Below are positions 1 to 8,280 of a DNA stretch of 64,000 nt, one piece after another. Within the stretch, counting starts at the first letter, position 1, and each line of letters starts with the position of its first letter. This stretch comes from Shewanella jiangmenensis. Lineage in GTDB: Bacteria; Pseudomonadota; Gammaproteobacteria; Enterobacterales; Shewanellaceae. The stretch is taken from assembly GCF_018596335.1 (NCBI RefSeq), contig NZ_JAHEPS010000002.1:310001-374000 (forward strand), read 5' to 3'. A program made the position numbers and the translations under genes. The notes under the pieces were generated by a model. The model was not told the DNA's origin and did no database searches. It was given only the letters and a program-made list of their open reading frames with translations.

Positions 1-447
1 GGTGAGCAGAATGCGGATCTGGACATCGTCGCCAAAATGGATGTCTGACAGGCCGCGGGACGCGGTTTCGATGGCGCGCACTAAAATATCGCGCTGCCAG
101 GGGGCAATGTTGTAGCCAACCTTGTCGTTTTTGGCCTGAGTTCGCATCATCAGGCGCGACCAATACAGGCTGCGGTCGTCTATGTTGCCGGACTGCACAT
201 CCCGCACCGCCTGTTGCCACAGTCGTTCGCCCTGCGCTGCTGCCAGCTGGGTGACCTGCTTTTCATTCTGACTTTGGGCAAGTTTTTGCTGCAGTCCTTC
301 GGTAAGACCATGATAACGCTGCACCACTGTGCCAAGCTCGGCGCTGGCCTTGGGCAGTCTCAATTCTTCGGCGTCGGCGCTGGCAAAGGAGGGCAGGCTT
401 AAGCCAATCAGGGTGGAGGCCAGAAGGGACGGGAGCAATTTCAACAT
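1..447 (-). CDS. Exported C15 (pyroglutamyl-peptidase)-like protein, partial
   Basis: The gene runs off the left edge, so only its first 149 codons are present. The ATG at 447 opens a typical signal peptide (MLKLLPSLLAST, then a hydrophobic stretch to FASA). The following ~115 residues are polar and probably helical. The last visible residues, VQIRILLT, resemble the first beta-strand of pyrrolidone-carboxylate peptidases, which continues as a GFxPFG motif. That would make this a C15-type enzyme with an N-terminal extension and a periplasmic location. The family call rests on this one strand and is tentative. No good Shine-Dalgarno is visible apart from a weak GGAAG-like stretch upstream. Confidence 0.45.
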   Translation of the reverse strand, partial: MLKLLPSLLASTLIGLSLPSFASADAEELRLPKASAELGTVVQRYHGLTEGLQQKLAQSQNEKQVTQLAAAQGERLWQQAVRDVQSGNIDDRSLYWSRLMMRTQAKNDKVGYNIAPWQRDILVRAIETASRGLSDIHFGDDVQIRILLT

Positions 448-724
448 GGAACTTCCTTAATTCTGTGTGACTTCTTGTTTTATTTTTCGGTATGACCAGG
501 GCTAAGACCGGGCTGCTGTTGTCAATGATGTCAGTAAGGATGGCTGACTGTGCGGCCGGGCGCGTAAGCGGCGCGTCGATATGGGTACCACAGGAGCGGT
601 GAAAATGCGAGTTTGGTGGCTTGCCTGCGCAGTTTTGCGGAGCCATTTGAGGCGCTAATTCAAAGGCCGCGTCCAACGGCAATATTCAACGGCACATTTA
701 AAGACCAGATGCAAAGGCCTCGGC

Positions 725-1636
725 TTAGCCCATCATGCCGAGCAAGGACTCCTGGCTGCCAAAGCGCTTGGTAAAGAAATCCAGAAACACACTGATGTTA
801 CTGGCAAGCTGTTTTCGACTGGAATAGACGCCATAAACCTTAAACGGCTCCATCGGCCACTCCGGCAGGATGGGCATCAGCGCACCACTGGCCAGATCGT
901 TTTTGCACTGGGCGTGGGACAGCATGGCAATGCCAAAATCGTCCAGCGCCAGTTGGCGCACCATCACCACGCTGTTAACCCGCACCCGCCGCTTAAAGGC
1001 GACCATGGTTTTGCGGGCGCCTTTCCCGAGCGGCCAGATGGGCGCCGAGCGGGTGGTGCCAAGCAGAATACCCGCGTGGTTGCCAAGCTCCTTCGGGCTG
1101 GCTGGCGTGCCATGTTGCTTAAGGTATCCAGGGCTTGCCACCAATATTGGCTGGCGCTCAAACAGCAGGCGGGCGACGTTGTCAGACGGCTGCAGCGGCC
1201 CGTATTTGATGGCGATATCGTAACCTTCGCCCACCAGGCCGACGTCTGAGTCGGTAAATTGCACGTCCAGATCAACGCTTGGGTACAGGCGTAAAAAGCC
1301 GCTGCAAAGGTTGGCGATGAGCTCCTGATTGAATGACACCGGAATCGCGACCCTGAGTGACCCCGACACGTCGGCGTGGGTGTGCTCAATCACAGCTTTG
1401 GCGGCTTCAAGCTCGTTCACTATGGTTTCGCAGTGCTGATAAAAGAGGGCGCCCACCTGAGTCAGGCTTAAATTGCGGGTGTCGCGCTGCAGCAGACGCA
1501 CCCCAAGCTCCTCTTCGAGCTGAGCAACTTTCCGACTAATGGTGGATTTTGGCATGCCGGTATCTCTGGCAGCCTGACTGAAGCCTTGAGATCTGACCAC
1601 TGCAGCAAACAGCGCCATCCCATTCAAATCTGGCAT
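725..1636 (-). CDS. LysR-family transcriptional regulator
   Basis: 303 residues, the usual length for the family. Residues 1-60 form the winged helix-turn-helix (MALFAAVVRSQGFSQAARD, then STISRKVAQLEEELGVRLLQR). From about residue 90 the protein has the periplasmic-binding-protein-like effector domain (GSLRVAIPVSF, LDVQFTDSDVGLVGEGYDIAIKYG), of the CrgA/YafC-like subgroup. It is transcribed divergently from the fused carboxylase, with only 121 bp between the two starts. Control of that gene and of its own promoter is the likely arrangement, as is typical of LysR regulators. The inducer cannot be read from sequence. Confidence 0.93.
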   Translation of the reverse strand: MPDLNGMALFAAVVRSQGFSQAARDTGMPKSTISRKVAQLEEELGVRLLQRDTRNLSLTQVGALFYQHCETIVNELEAAKAVIEHTHADVSGSLRVAIPVSFNQELIANLCSGFLRLYPSVDLDVQFTDSDVGLVGEGYDIAIKYGPLQPSDNVARLLFERQPILVASPGYLKQHGTPASPKELGNHAGILLGTTRSAPIWPLGKGARKTMVAFKRRVRVNSVVMVRQLALDDFGIAMLSHAQCKNDLASGALMPILPEWPMEPFKVYGVYSSRKQLASNISVFLDFFTKRFGSQESLLGMMG

Positions 1637-1757
1637 TTTTTTTCTACTGTCTCAAAAATGGAACATAGCGTCCAAGGCAGTTTAATGGTATTTACAAAGC
1701 GAAGAAAGGTATATTTGTTGGCTAAAAATTTTCAGAGGCTTAGCAGAGGATCTTTTG

Positions 1758-4700
1758 ATGACCACCAATAAGAAGCCCACTCACACGACTCAAGCTCAAA
1801 AGCCTGACCCGCTGTTTTTGCAGGCAGAGCATTTGGCGAAGGATTTTTCGCTGTTTCCTGAGCACAGCAAGCAAAGCTTGTCTGAAGAAATCAAAGGCCT
1901 GCTGGACGATGCAGCTATCCAGGCCAACCTCAAGGGACTGGCCAATCTGGACGTGGATGGCTATGTTGCCAAGGTAATTCAGCCGACTCAGGACAAGACC
2001 CGTCCCGGCGCCAAACGTATTATTGCCGATCTCAAGGGTAAGGTCATTACCGAAACCCACATGGGCTCATTCTACAGTGCTGAAGTGGATCTGAACTTCG
2101 GCAGCCGCGTTCGCCGCATTGGTTTTGTGGCTCAGGAGCGCACCACCGCCAACGGCGCCTGGATGCCTGAGCATCACCTGGCCGCCTGTAAGGCCATTCG
2201 TCATTTTGCCGAGCTGTCCATGCCTATCGTTTACCTTATCGACACCCCCGGTGCCGATGCAGGTGAAGTGGCCAACAGCAACAACCAGGCGCACTCTATC
2301 TCCAAGGCGATTGCCGAGAGTGCCAACGTTGACGTGCCTACTGTCGGTATCGTGATCGGTGCCGGTTACTCGGGCGGCGCTATCCCACTGGCTGCGGCCA
2401 ACATTCTGCTGTCGCTGCGTGATGGTATCTTCAACACCATCCAGCCACAGGGCCTGCAGAGCATTGCCCGCAAGTACAACCTGTCTTGGCAGGAATGTGC
2501 CAAGTCTGTGGGTGTATCCCCTGAAGAGCTGTACACCGCCGGTTGTATCGATGGCATCATCGACTTCTCGCCATCTGACCGTGACGAGCGTCAGCACAAC
2601 CTGCGCCGTGCCATCATCAGCTCTATCGAAGCGGTTGAGCGCGCTGCAGTTAACTTCGTTAAAGAATCCAAAGACCTGCGTGAGCACTACGAGCGCAGTC
2701 TGACCCGATTCCTTAATCCTTCCAAAAACCTCAAGGCGCTGGAAAACACCGCCGATATGGCCGTGGCCTCAAGCCCGACCATGCACCTGAACCTGTTCGG
2801 CAGCGCCTATCGTTACCTGCGCTACCTGACACTGCGCAGCCGCATCCACTCCATTTCCATGGAGCAGTATGGCCGCTTGTCCAAGGTAAGTGTGCCTGAG
2901 GGTGACCTGCTGGAGCGTATCCAGAAGGAGCAGGAAAAAGTATTCCAGGCCTGGCTCTCAAGCCCGGATAAAGTCGTGTACGACGAAGAGCTGTCCAAAC
3001 TGTGGAACAACTTCGTCAACAAGCGCAGCGAGATCAGCACTGAGCGTAACATGCTGACCCGTCTTATCCTCGGTGAGCCAAAAGAGAACTACAAGAAAGC
3101 CAAAAAGGCGCTTTTGTTCAACATCGGCTGGTCTTTGTACCACCGCTGGAAGGCCAATGCCGCCAACAACTTCAAGGGCCTTATCCATTATCTGGAAACC
3201 CTGCCTGCCGAAGTGACTGAAGCCAACTTCCCTGAGCTGAACAACCTGACCGTGCTGGACGTGGTTGTTAACAAAGAGCTGCGTGAAGACTTCATTTGGC
3301 AGTGCTACAACATCCTGATTTTCAACGCGCTGTACGACAACGTGGTGGGCAGCCTGGCGTCTATCGCCAAAGAAGCCATGATGAGCAAGAGCCTGTCGCG
3401 CAAGTCGGTAGACAGCCTGCTGCACAAGGCCATCGACCGCGCCCTGTCGACTCAGGACATCGCCAACGACAAGAACAAGTTCTACAAGTGGCTGAAGTAC
3501 TTCATGTCTCAGTCAAACCGCGCCGAGCTGCTGACCAAAACCGAGCAGTGGAAGAGCGTGGGTTTCCCACAGCTGAACGACTCTTTGTTCGTGATCCTGA
3601 CCTACTTCTTCGAGCGTCTGCTGCCTGAATATTTCGACAGCGAGGATGACACCAGCAAGTACACGGGTGCCATCAACCCGGTGCGTATCGGTCGTCGTAA
3701 AGACTTCTGGAACCGTCTGACCATGGGCTATCAGGATCTGCTGATCCAGAAGGTTCTGCGTGACGAGAAGAAAACCGGCAAGATGACCTGGGAAAACGTT
3801 ATCGGTAAGTTCTTCAACAAGTTTGATGAACTGAACGGCGACAAGATGAGCGCAAACCTGCTCAACTTCCCCGGTTTCCGTCTGTCGATTGAAGATGCCA
3901 TCGACAAGGGTATCCGTCCTTGTGGTTTGATCACCGGCGTAGCCGAGTTCAAACACAATGGCGCCGCCATCAAGGTGGGCGTGGCCGTATCCAACACCGC
4001 CTTCCAGGCCGGTGCCTTCGATATGGCGTCTGCCGAGAAGTTCTCAGCCCTGCTGATTGAGTGTGCCAAGCGCCACCTGCCGGTGATCTGCTTTATCTCC
4101 TCCGGTGGTATGCAGACCAAAGAAGGTGCTGCGGCGCTGTTCTCTATGGCGGTGGTGAACGATCGTATCACCCGCTTTATTCGCGACAACGAGCTGCCAG
4201 TACTGATGTTCGGCTTTGGTGACTGTACCGGTGGTGCCCAGGCATCCTTCGTGACTCACCCGTTGGTGCAGACCTACTACATGTCTGGTACCAACATGCC
4301 GTTTGCCGGTCAAATGGTGGTTCCAGCGTACCTGCCGTCTACTTCTACGCTCGCCAACTACCTGTCCAAGGTACCGGGCGCGATGAACGGTCTGGTATTC
4401 AACCCCTTCAGCGAGACTCTGGATTCACAGCTGTCCAGCATCGACCCGCTGATGCCAATGCCAACCCAGAAGATTGAAGATGTGATCACCACAGCTCTGT
4501 CATCGCTGGTGGCCGAGGCGCAGGTGATTGAAGATGAACTGCATCAGGATGACCCGCGTGCCCTGATGAAGCCAATCGACAAGGTGCTGGTACATGCCCG
4601 AGGCTGTACTGCGGTGAAACTTATCCGCAAGGCCCACGACAACAACATCAATGTGGTGTTGGTGGCGTCTGATCCTGACATGACAGCCGTACCGGCCGAC

Positions 4701-6311
4701 ATGCTTAAAGAAACCGACAAGCTGGTGTGCTTGGGTGGTAACACCTCTGACGAATCTTACCTGAACGCTTACTCAGTGCTGAAAGTGGCCGAGTACGAGA
4801 AGGTGGACGCGCTGCACCCAGGTATCGGCTTCCTGTCCGAGAGCCCACAGTTTGCGGCCTTGTGTGTGAACAACGGTGTTAACTTCGTTGGCCCGAGCGT
4901 TCACTCCATGACCACCATGGGTAACAAGTCCAACGCCATCAAGACCTCTCAGGCCCAAAACGTGCCTGTGGTACCGGGTTCCCACGGCATTCTTTCCAAC
5001 GCCGAACAGGCGGTGAACGTGGCCAGCGAAATCGGTTACCCAGTGCTGCTTAAAGCGGTGCAGGGCGGTGGCGGTAAGGGTATTCAGGTTGTACGTCGCC
5101 CTGAAGACATGATCCCACTGTTTATGAAGACTTCTACCGAAGCGGCTGCCGCTTTTGGTAACGGCGACCTGTACCTTGAGAAATACGTGACCTCTCTGCG
5201 TCACATCGAAGTACAGCTGCTGCGCGACAAGTTCGGCAACACCAAGGTGCTGGGTCTGCGTGACTGCTCGGTACAGCGTAACAACCAGAAAGTGATTGAA
5301 GAGTCTGGTTCTACCATGCTGCCGCCGGAGCTCAAGCAGCGCGTGCTGGATTACACCCGCTCACTGGGTAACGCCGTGGATTACATGGGCGCTGGTACTG
5401 TAGAGTTCATCTACAACCTGGATGCCAACGAAGTGTACTTCATGGAAATGAACACCCGTCTGCAGGTTGAGCACCCGGTTACCGAAGCCACTTCGGGCAT
5501 CGACATCGTATCTGCTCAGTTTGACATCGCTGCCGGCCGCTCTATCGAGCATCTGGAGCCGAAAGAAATCGGCTATGCCATGGAAGTGCGTGTGACCGCT
5601 GAAAAAGCGGCGCTGGACAGCCAGGGGATTCTGCAGCTGCTGCCAAACCCAGGCAAGATCAGCGAGTGTGTTATCCCAGAACGTGACTATGTGGAAATCA
5701 TCTCCATTGCCGCCGAAGGCAAGGAAGTGTCGCCATACTACGACAGCCTGATCGCGCAAATCATCGTTCGTGGCGAGAGCCGTGAAGACGTGATTGCCAA
5801 GATGTACGATTACCTCGACAGCGTGGTGATCAAGGGCATTGCGACCAACATTCCGCTGCTCAAGCGTATCCTCAAGGATGCTACCTTCAACGAAGGCGTG
5901 TACGACACCAACTATCTGCCACGTTTGATGGCTGAGCTGGACATTCCTGAGCTGATTGCCGAGATGGAAGCGGCCGCCGAAACCCAGGGCGTGAGCACTG
6001 AGTCTCTGCGTGTGGGCGACTCCAATGAGCTCAAAGTTCTGGCGCAGGGCGCGGGTATCTTCTACAGCTCACCGGCCCCGGGCGAGCCAGAGTTCGTGCG
6101 TGAAGGTGACATTGTGACCACCGACACAGTGCTGGCGCTGACCGAAGCGATGAAGATGTTCTCCCAGGTGACCCTGGCGAGCTTCAACCGCAAAGGCGCC
6201 GTGCTGTATCCGGAAGATCAGAAGTACCGCATCGAGCGTATTCTGAACACCAACGGCCAACAGGTGTCTCAGGGCGACCTGCTGTTTGTGGTGACCCCGC
6301 TTGAGGCCTAA
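1758..6311 (+). CDS. Single-chain acyl-CoA carboxylase (CT-CT-BC-BCCP fusion)
   Basis: A 1517-residue biotin-dependent carboxylase carrying every acetyl-CoA-carboxylase-type activity in one chain. Residues ~95-260 resemble AccA (IDTPGA ~160, GAGYSGGA ~203). Residues ~720-900 resemble the AccD-type carboxyltransferase (ISSGGMQTKEG ~778, GDCTGGAQASF ~820), without the AccD zinc finger. Residues ~937-1390 are biotin carboxylase, with a glycine-rich ATP loop GGGGKG (~1102) and EMNTRLQVEHPVTE (~1229). The C-terminus is a biotin carrier domain with the biotinylation motif EAMKM (~1463). The first BC motif is altered (HARGCTA instead of the usual ANRGEIA). The ATG at 1758 is preferred over the in-frame TTG at 1755 because AGAGGA (1745-1750) is correctly spaced. 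Codon use is strongly optimised, like fusA, suggesting high expression. The substrate is unknown: acetyl-CoA or a longer acyl-CoA. Confidence 0.92.
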   Translation: MTTNKKPTHTTQAQKPDPLFLQAEHLAKDFSLFPEHSKQSLSEEIKGLLDDAAIQANLKGLANLDVDGYVAKVIQPTQDKTRPGAKRIIADLKGKVITETHMGSFYSAEVDLNFGSRVRRIGFVAQERTTANGAWMPEHHLAACKAIRHFAELSMPIVYLIDTPGADAGEVANSNNQAHSISKAIAESANVDVPTVGIVIGAGYSGGAIPLAAANILLSLRDGIFNTIQPQGLQSIARKYNLSWQECAKSVGVSPEELYTAGCIDGIIDFSPSDRDERQHNLRRAIISSIEAVERAAVNFVKESKDLREHYERSLTRFLNPSKNLKALENTADMAVASSPTMHLNLFGSAYRYLRYLTLRSRIHSISMEQYGRLSKVSVPEGDLLERIQKEQEKVFQAWLSSPDKVVYDEELSKLWNNFVNKRSEISTERNMLTRLILGEPKENYKKAKKALLFNIGWSLYHRWKANAANNFKGLIHYLETLPAEVTEANFPELNNLTVLDVVVNKELREDFIWQCYNILIFNALYDNVVGSLASIAKEAMMSKSLSRKSVDSLLHKAIDRALSTQDIANDKNKFYKWLKYFMSQSNRAELLTKTEQWKSVGFPQLNDSLFVILTYFFERLLPEYFDSEDDTSKYTGAINPVRIGRRKDFWNRLTMGYQDLLIQKVLRDEKKTGKMTWENVIGKFFNKFDELNGDKMSANLLNFPGFRLSIEDAIDKGIRPCGLITGVAEFKHNGAAIKVGVAVSNTAFQAGAFDMASAEKFSALLIECAKRHLPVICFISSGGMQTKEGAAALFSMAVVNDRITRFIRDNELPVLMFGFGDCTGGAQASFVTHPLVQTYYMSGTNMPFAGQMVVPAYLPSTSTLANYLSKVPGAMNGLVFNPFSETLDSQLSSIDPLMPMPTQKIEDVITTALSSLVAEAQVIEDELHQDDPRALMKPIDKVLVHARGCTAVKLIRKAHDNNINVVLVASDPDMTAVPADMLKETDKLVCLGGNTSDESYLNAYSVLKVAEYEKVDALHPGIGFLSESPQFAALCVNNGVNFVGPSVHSMTTMGNKSNAIKTSQAQNVPVVPGSHGILSNAEQAVNVASEIGYPVLLKAVQGGGGKGIQVVRRPEDMIPLFMKTSTEAAAAFGNGDLYLEKYVTSLRHIEVQLLRDKFGNTKVLGLRDCSVQRNNQKVIEESGSTMLPPELKQRVLDYTRSLGNAVDYMGAGTVEFIYNLDANEVYFMEMNTRLQVEHPVTEATSGIDIVSAQFDIAAGRSIEHLEPKEIGYAMEVRVTAEKAALDSQGILQLLPNPGKISECVIPERDYVEIISIAAEGKEVSPYYDSLIAQIIVRGESREDVIAKMYDYLDSVVIKGIATNIPLLKRILKDATFNEGVYDTNYLPRLMAELDIPELIAEMEAAAETQGVSTESLRVGDSNELKVLAQGAGIFYSSPAPGEPEFVREGDIVTTDTVLALTEAMKMFSQVTLASFNRKGAVLYPEDQKYRIERILNTNGQQVSQGDLLFVVTPLEA

Positions 6312-6325
6312 TCTGCCTTAATTGC

Positions 6326-6357
6326 AAAAGCCCGCCATCCGGCGGGCTTTTTGTTTT
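6326..6357 (+). terminator. Rho-independent terminator of the carboxylase gene
   Basis: Perfect stem AAAAGCCCGCC (6326-6336) with GGCGGGCTTTT (6341-6351), a four-base loop and a following T-rich tract, 14 bp after the stop codon. Confidence 0.93.
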
Positions 6358-6503
6358 TACTGCTTTATTTGTCTGAATGTGCAGTGTCAAAAAGCGGTTA
6401 TTTGTCAAAATACCGACCAAAAATCGCCGATACGTTCAAAAACCGTACGCTGCTTGCTTTCTTGTCCCCCGACAAGCATTTACAATCTGTTAAACATGCA
6501 ATG

Positions 6504-6520
6504 CAAAAGTGCTACTTTTG
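6504..6520. promoter_or_regulatory. Inverted repeat upstream of the barrel/DGC module
   Basis: CAAAAGT-GCT-ACTTTTG is a perfect 7-bp dyad with a 3-bp spacer, about 85 bp upstream of the barrel gene start. It may be an operator for an unidentified regulator. No matching site was found in front of the paralogous module at 54251. Confidence 0.35.
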
Positions 6521-6604
6521 TTTCCGGCTTTCCCCCGCTTCGGGCAAAGCTTCTAAACTTAAGTTGATAAGTAAAAAACAGCATTGCCTCCGGGGAGAGA
6601 AAGT

Positions 6605-7852
6605 TTGCGTAAGTCTGCGATGGTTGCCCTGTTGGGCCTCTTGTCTGCAGCGCCCGCCATGGCGCAGCAGGACATTCGATTCAGCGGCTTTGGCAGTATC
6701 GGTGCCTTGTATCACGACAGTGATTATCTGGGTTTTCACCGTGACTACACCATGGAAGCGGTCGAGCTGGGCTGGTCGACTGCTGCCGATACCATGCTGG
6801 GGCTGCAGCTAAATGCCGATTTAACCGACCAGCTCGACCTGGTCGGGCAAATGGTATTTAAAAATCGCGTCAGCGATGAGGTATCCGATAACCTCGAGTG
6901 GCTGTTTTTACGCTATCGTCCAAACAGTGACTGGGCTTTCCGGGTCGGCCGGCTTGGGCTTGATTTGTATATGCTCAGCGAATATCGCGACGTATCTTAC
7001 GCCTATTCCTGGGTGCGCCCGGTACCTGAGTTTTACAACCTTATCTCCTCCATTTCCCGTTACAACGGCGCCGACGTCAGCTATCGCACCCGTCTGGGTG
7101 ACAATATCTTTGAAGCCAAGCTGGCCTATGGCAGCAATGATGCTGCGCTGCAGGGTGCCGAGCAGCAAATCGATATTGGCCTTGATGACATCACCGCGCT
7201 GACCCTGTCGTTGACCGCGAATGAATGGCTACTTCGCGCCTCTATTGCCAATGCGTCGGCAACAGGTGAGAACTATCAGACCAATCAGCTGCTGTTTGCG
7301 CTGCGCTCAATCCCTAAAGAGCTGTGGCCGGACGCTGCGGCGCTTGCCGACGAGATTGCCTTTATCCATCGCAAGTCCCGTTACTATGCGCTTGGTGCCC
7401 AATATGATGATGGCCGCTGGATCCTGCAGTCGGAGCTTGGCTATACCGAAACCGACTGGCGGCTGCTGCAGCCTTATATGTCTGGCTACATCAGCCTTGG
7501 GCGGCGCTTCGATAACCTGACGCTGTTCGCCATGGTGGCCTCAGTGCAAAACACCGAAGATGCGGAAGAAATTGCCACGCCGCCTTCATTGCCGTTTTTA
7601 CCCGCCGAGCAACAGGCTCAGCTCCTGGCACTCCACGGGGCGGCGCAGTACTCCTACCATGCCTCAAGTCTGGATCAGACCAGCTACTCCCTTGGGGCGC
7701 GCTGGGATTTTTACGACAACATGGCGCTTAAGTTTCAATGGGATCACACCCAAATAGGCGACTACGGCTCCAGCTTGTGGGTGCGGGATTTTCCCATGGC
7801 CCATGATGATTCGGTCAATGTCTTCTCCATCAACCTGAGTTTTACTTTCTGA
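6605..7852 (+). CDS. Outer-membrane beta-barrel (porin-like), module 1
   Basis: 415 residues from a TTG at 6605, chosen because GGGGAGAG (6592-6599) lies just upstream and because it gives a clean signal peptide (MRKSAMVALLGLLSAAPAMA). An in-frame TTG at 6584 overlaps that ribosome-binding region. The mature protein has alternating amphipathic strands and ends in a C-terminal phenylalanine (INLSFTF), as outer-membrane barrels do. It is clearly homologous to the barrel at 54251-55336: both have DTxxGxQLxADL in the N-terminal third, then AYxWxRP, in the same order. It is followed after 2 bp by a PstS-like small protein and then by a diguanylate cyclase, so one operon is likely. A ligand-uptake or sensing role is inferred from context; it is not a classical trimeric porin that I recognise. 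Confidence 0.85.
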   Translation: MRKSAMVALLGLLSAAPAMAQQDIRFSGFGSIGALYHDSDYLGFHRDYTMEAVELGWSTAADTMLGLQLNADLTDQLDLVGQMVFKNRVSDEVSDNLEWLFLRYRPNSDWAFRVGRLGLDLYMLSEYRDVSYAYSWVRPVPEFYNLISSISRYNGADVSYRTRLGDNIFEAKLAYGSNDAALQGAEQQIDIGLDDITALTLSLTANEWLLRASIANASATGENYQTNQLLFALRSIPKELWPDAAALADEIAFIHRKSRYYALGAQYDDGRWILQSELGYTETDWRLLQPYMSGYISLGRRFDNLTLFAMVASVQNTEDAEEIATPPSLPFLPAEQQAQLLALHGAAQYSYHASSLDQTSYSLGARWDFYDNMALKFQWDHTQIGDYGSSLWVRDFPMAHDDSVNVFSINLSFTF

Positions 7853-7854
7853 CC

Positions 7855-8280
7855 ATGAAGTTAACGACGAGCATACTCATCGCCTGCTTGCTTGCTGCTC
7901 CGGTTCATGGGGAGGAGGCCCTGTTTGTGGTGGTTAACGCCGGCAGCGAGGTCGCTGAGCTGAGCCATCATGAACTGGTCGATATCTTTATGGGCCGCTA
8001 TAACACCTTTCCGGATGGTGCGCAGGTTACCGTGTTTGATAATGATTCGGTCCAGGGGTTGCGGGAGCGTTTTTACCGCCAACTGGTAGACAGAAGTTTG
8101 GCCCAGGTAGATTCCTATTGGGCGCGGCTGCAATTTTCCGGACGGGTAACCCAGCCGGAGGAGCTTGGCAGCGCTGCGCAGTTGCAGGAAAAAATGCGCA
8201 CTACCCGCTCGGCCATTACCTTTGTCAGCGAAGGGCAGTTAAACGATTCACTCAAGGTGGTTCACAGATTTGATCCTTAG
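7855..8280 (+). CDS. Small PstS-like periplasmic protein, module 1
   Basis: 141 residues with a signal peptide (MKLTTSILIACLLAAPVHG). It resembles a truncated phosphate-type substrate-binding protein. The conserved block LVDIFMGRYNTFPDGAQV near residue 45 and the later SYWARLQFSG block match the paralogue at 55346 ([18 protein letters not shown] and [10 protein letters not shown]). Full PstS proteins are about twice this length, so only one lobe-like domain seems to be kept. It sits between an outer-membrane barrel and a membrane signalling enzyme, fitting a periplasmic ligand or adaptor that passes information to the transducer. No ABC transporter genes are present nearby. Confidence 0.83.
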   Translation: MKLTTSILIACLLAAPVHGEEALFVVVNAGSEVAELSHHELVDIFMGRYNTFPDGAQVTVFDNDSVQGLRERFYRQLVDRSLAQVDSYWARLQFSGRVTQPEELGSAAQLQEKMRTTRSAITFVSEGQLNDSLKVVHRFDP

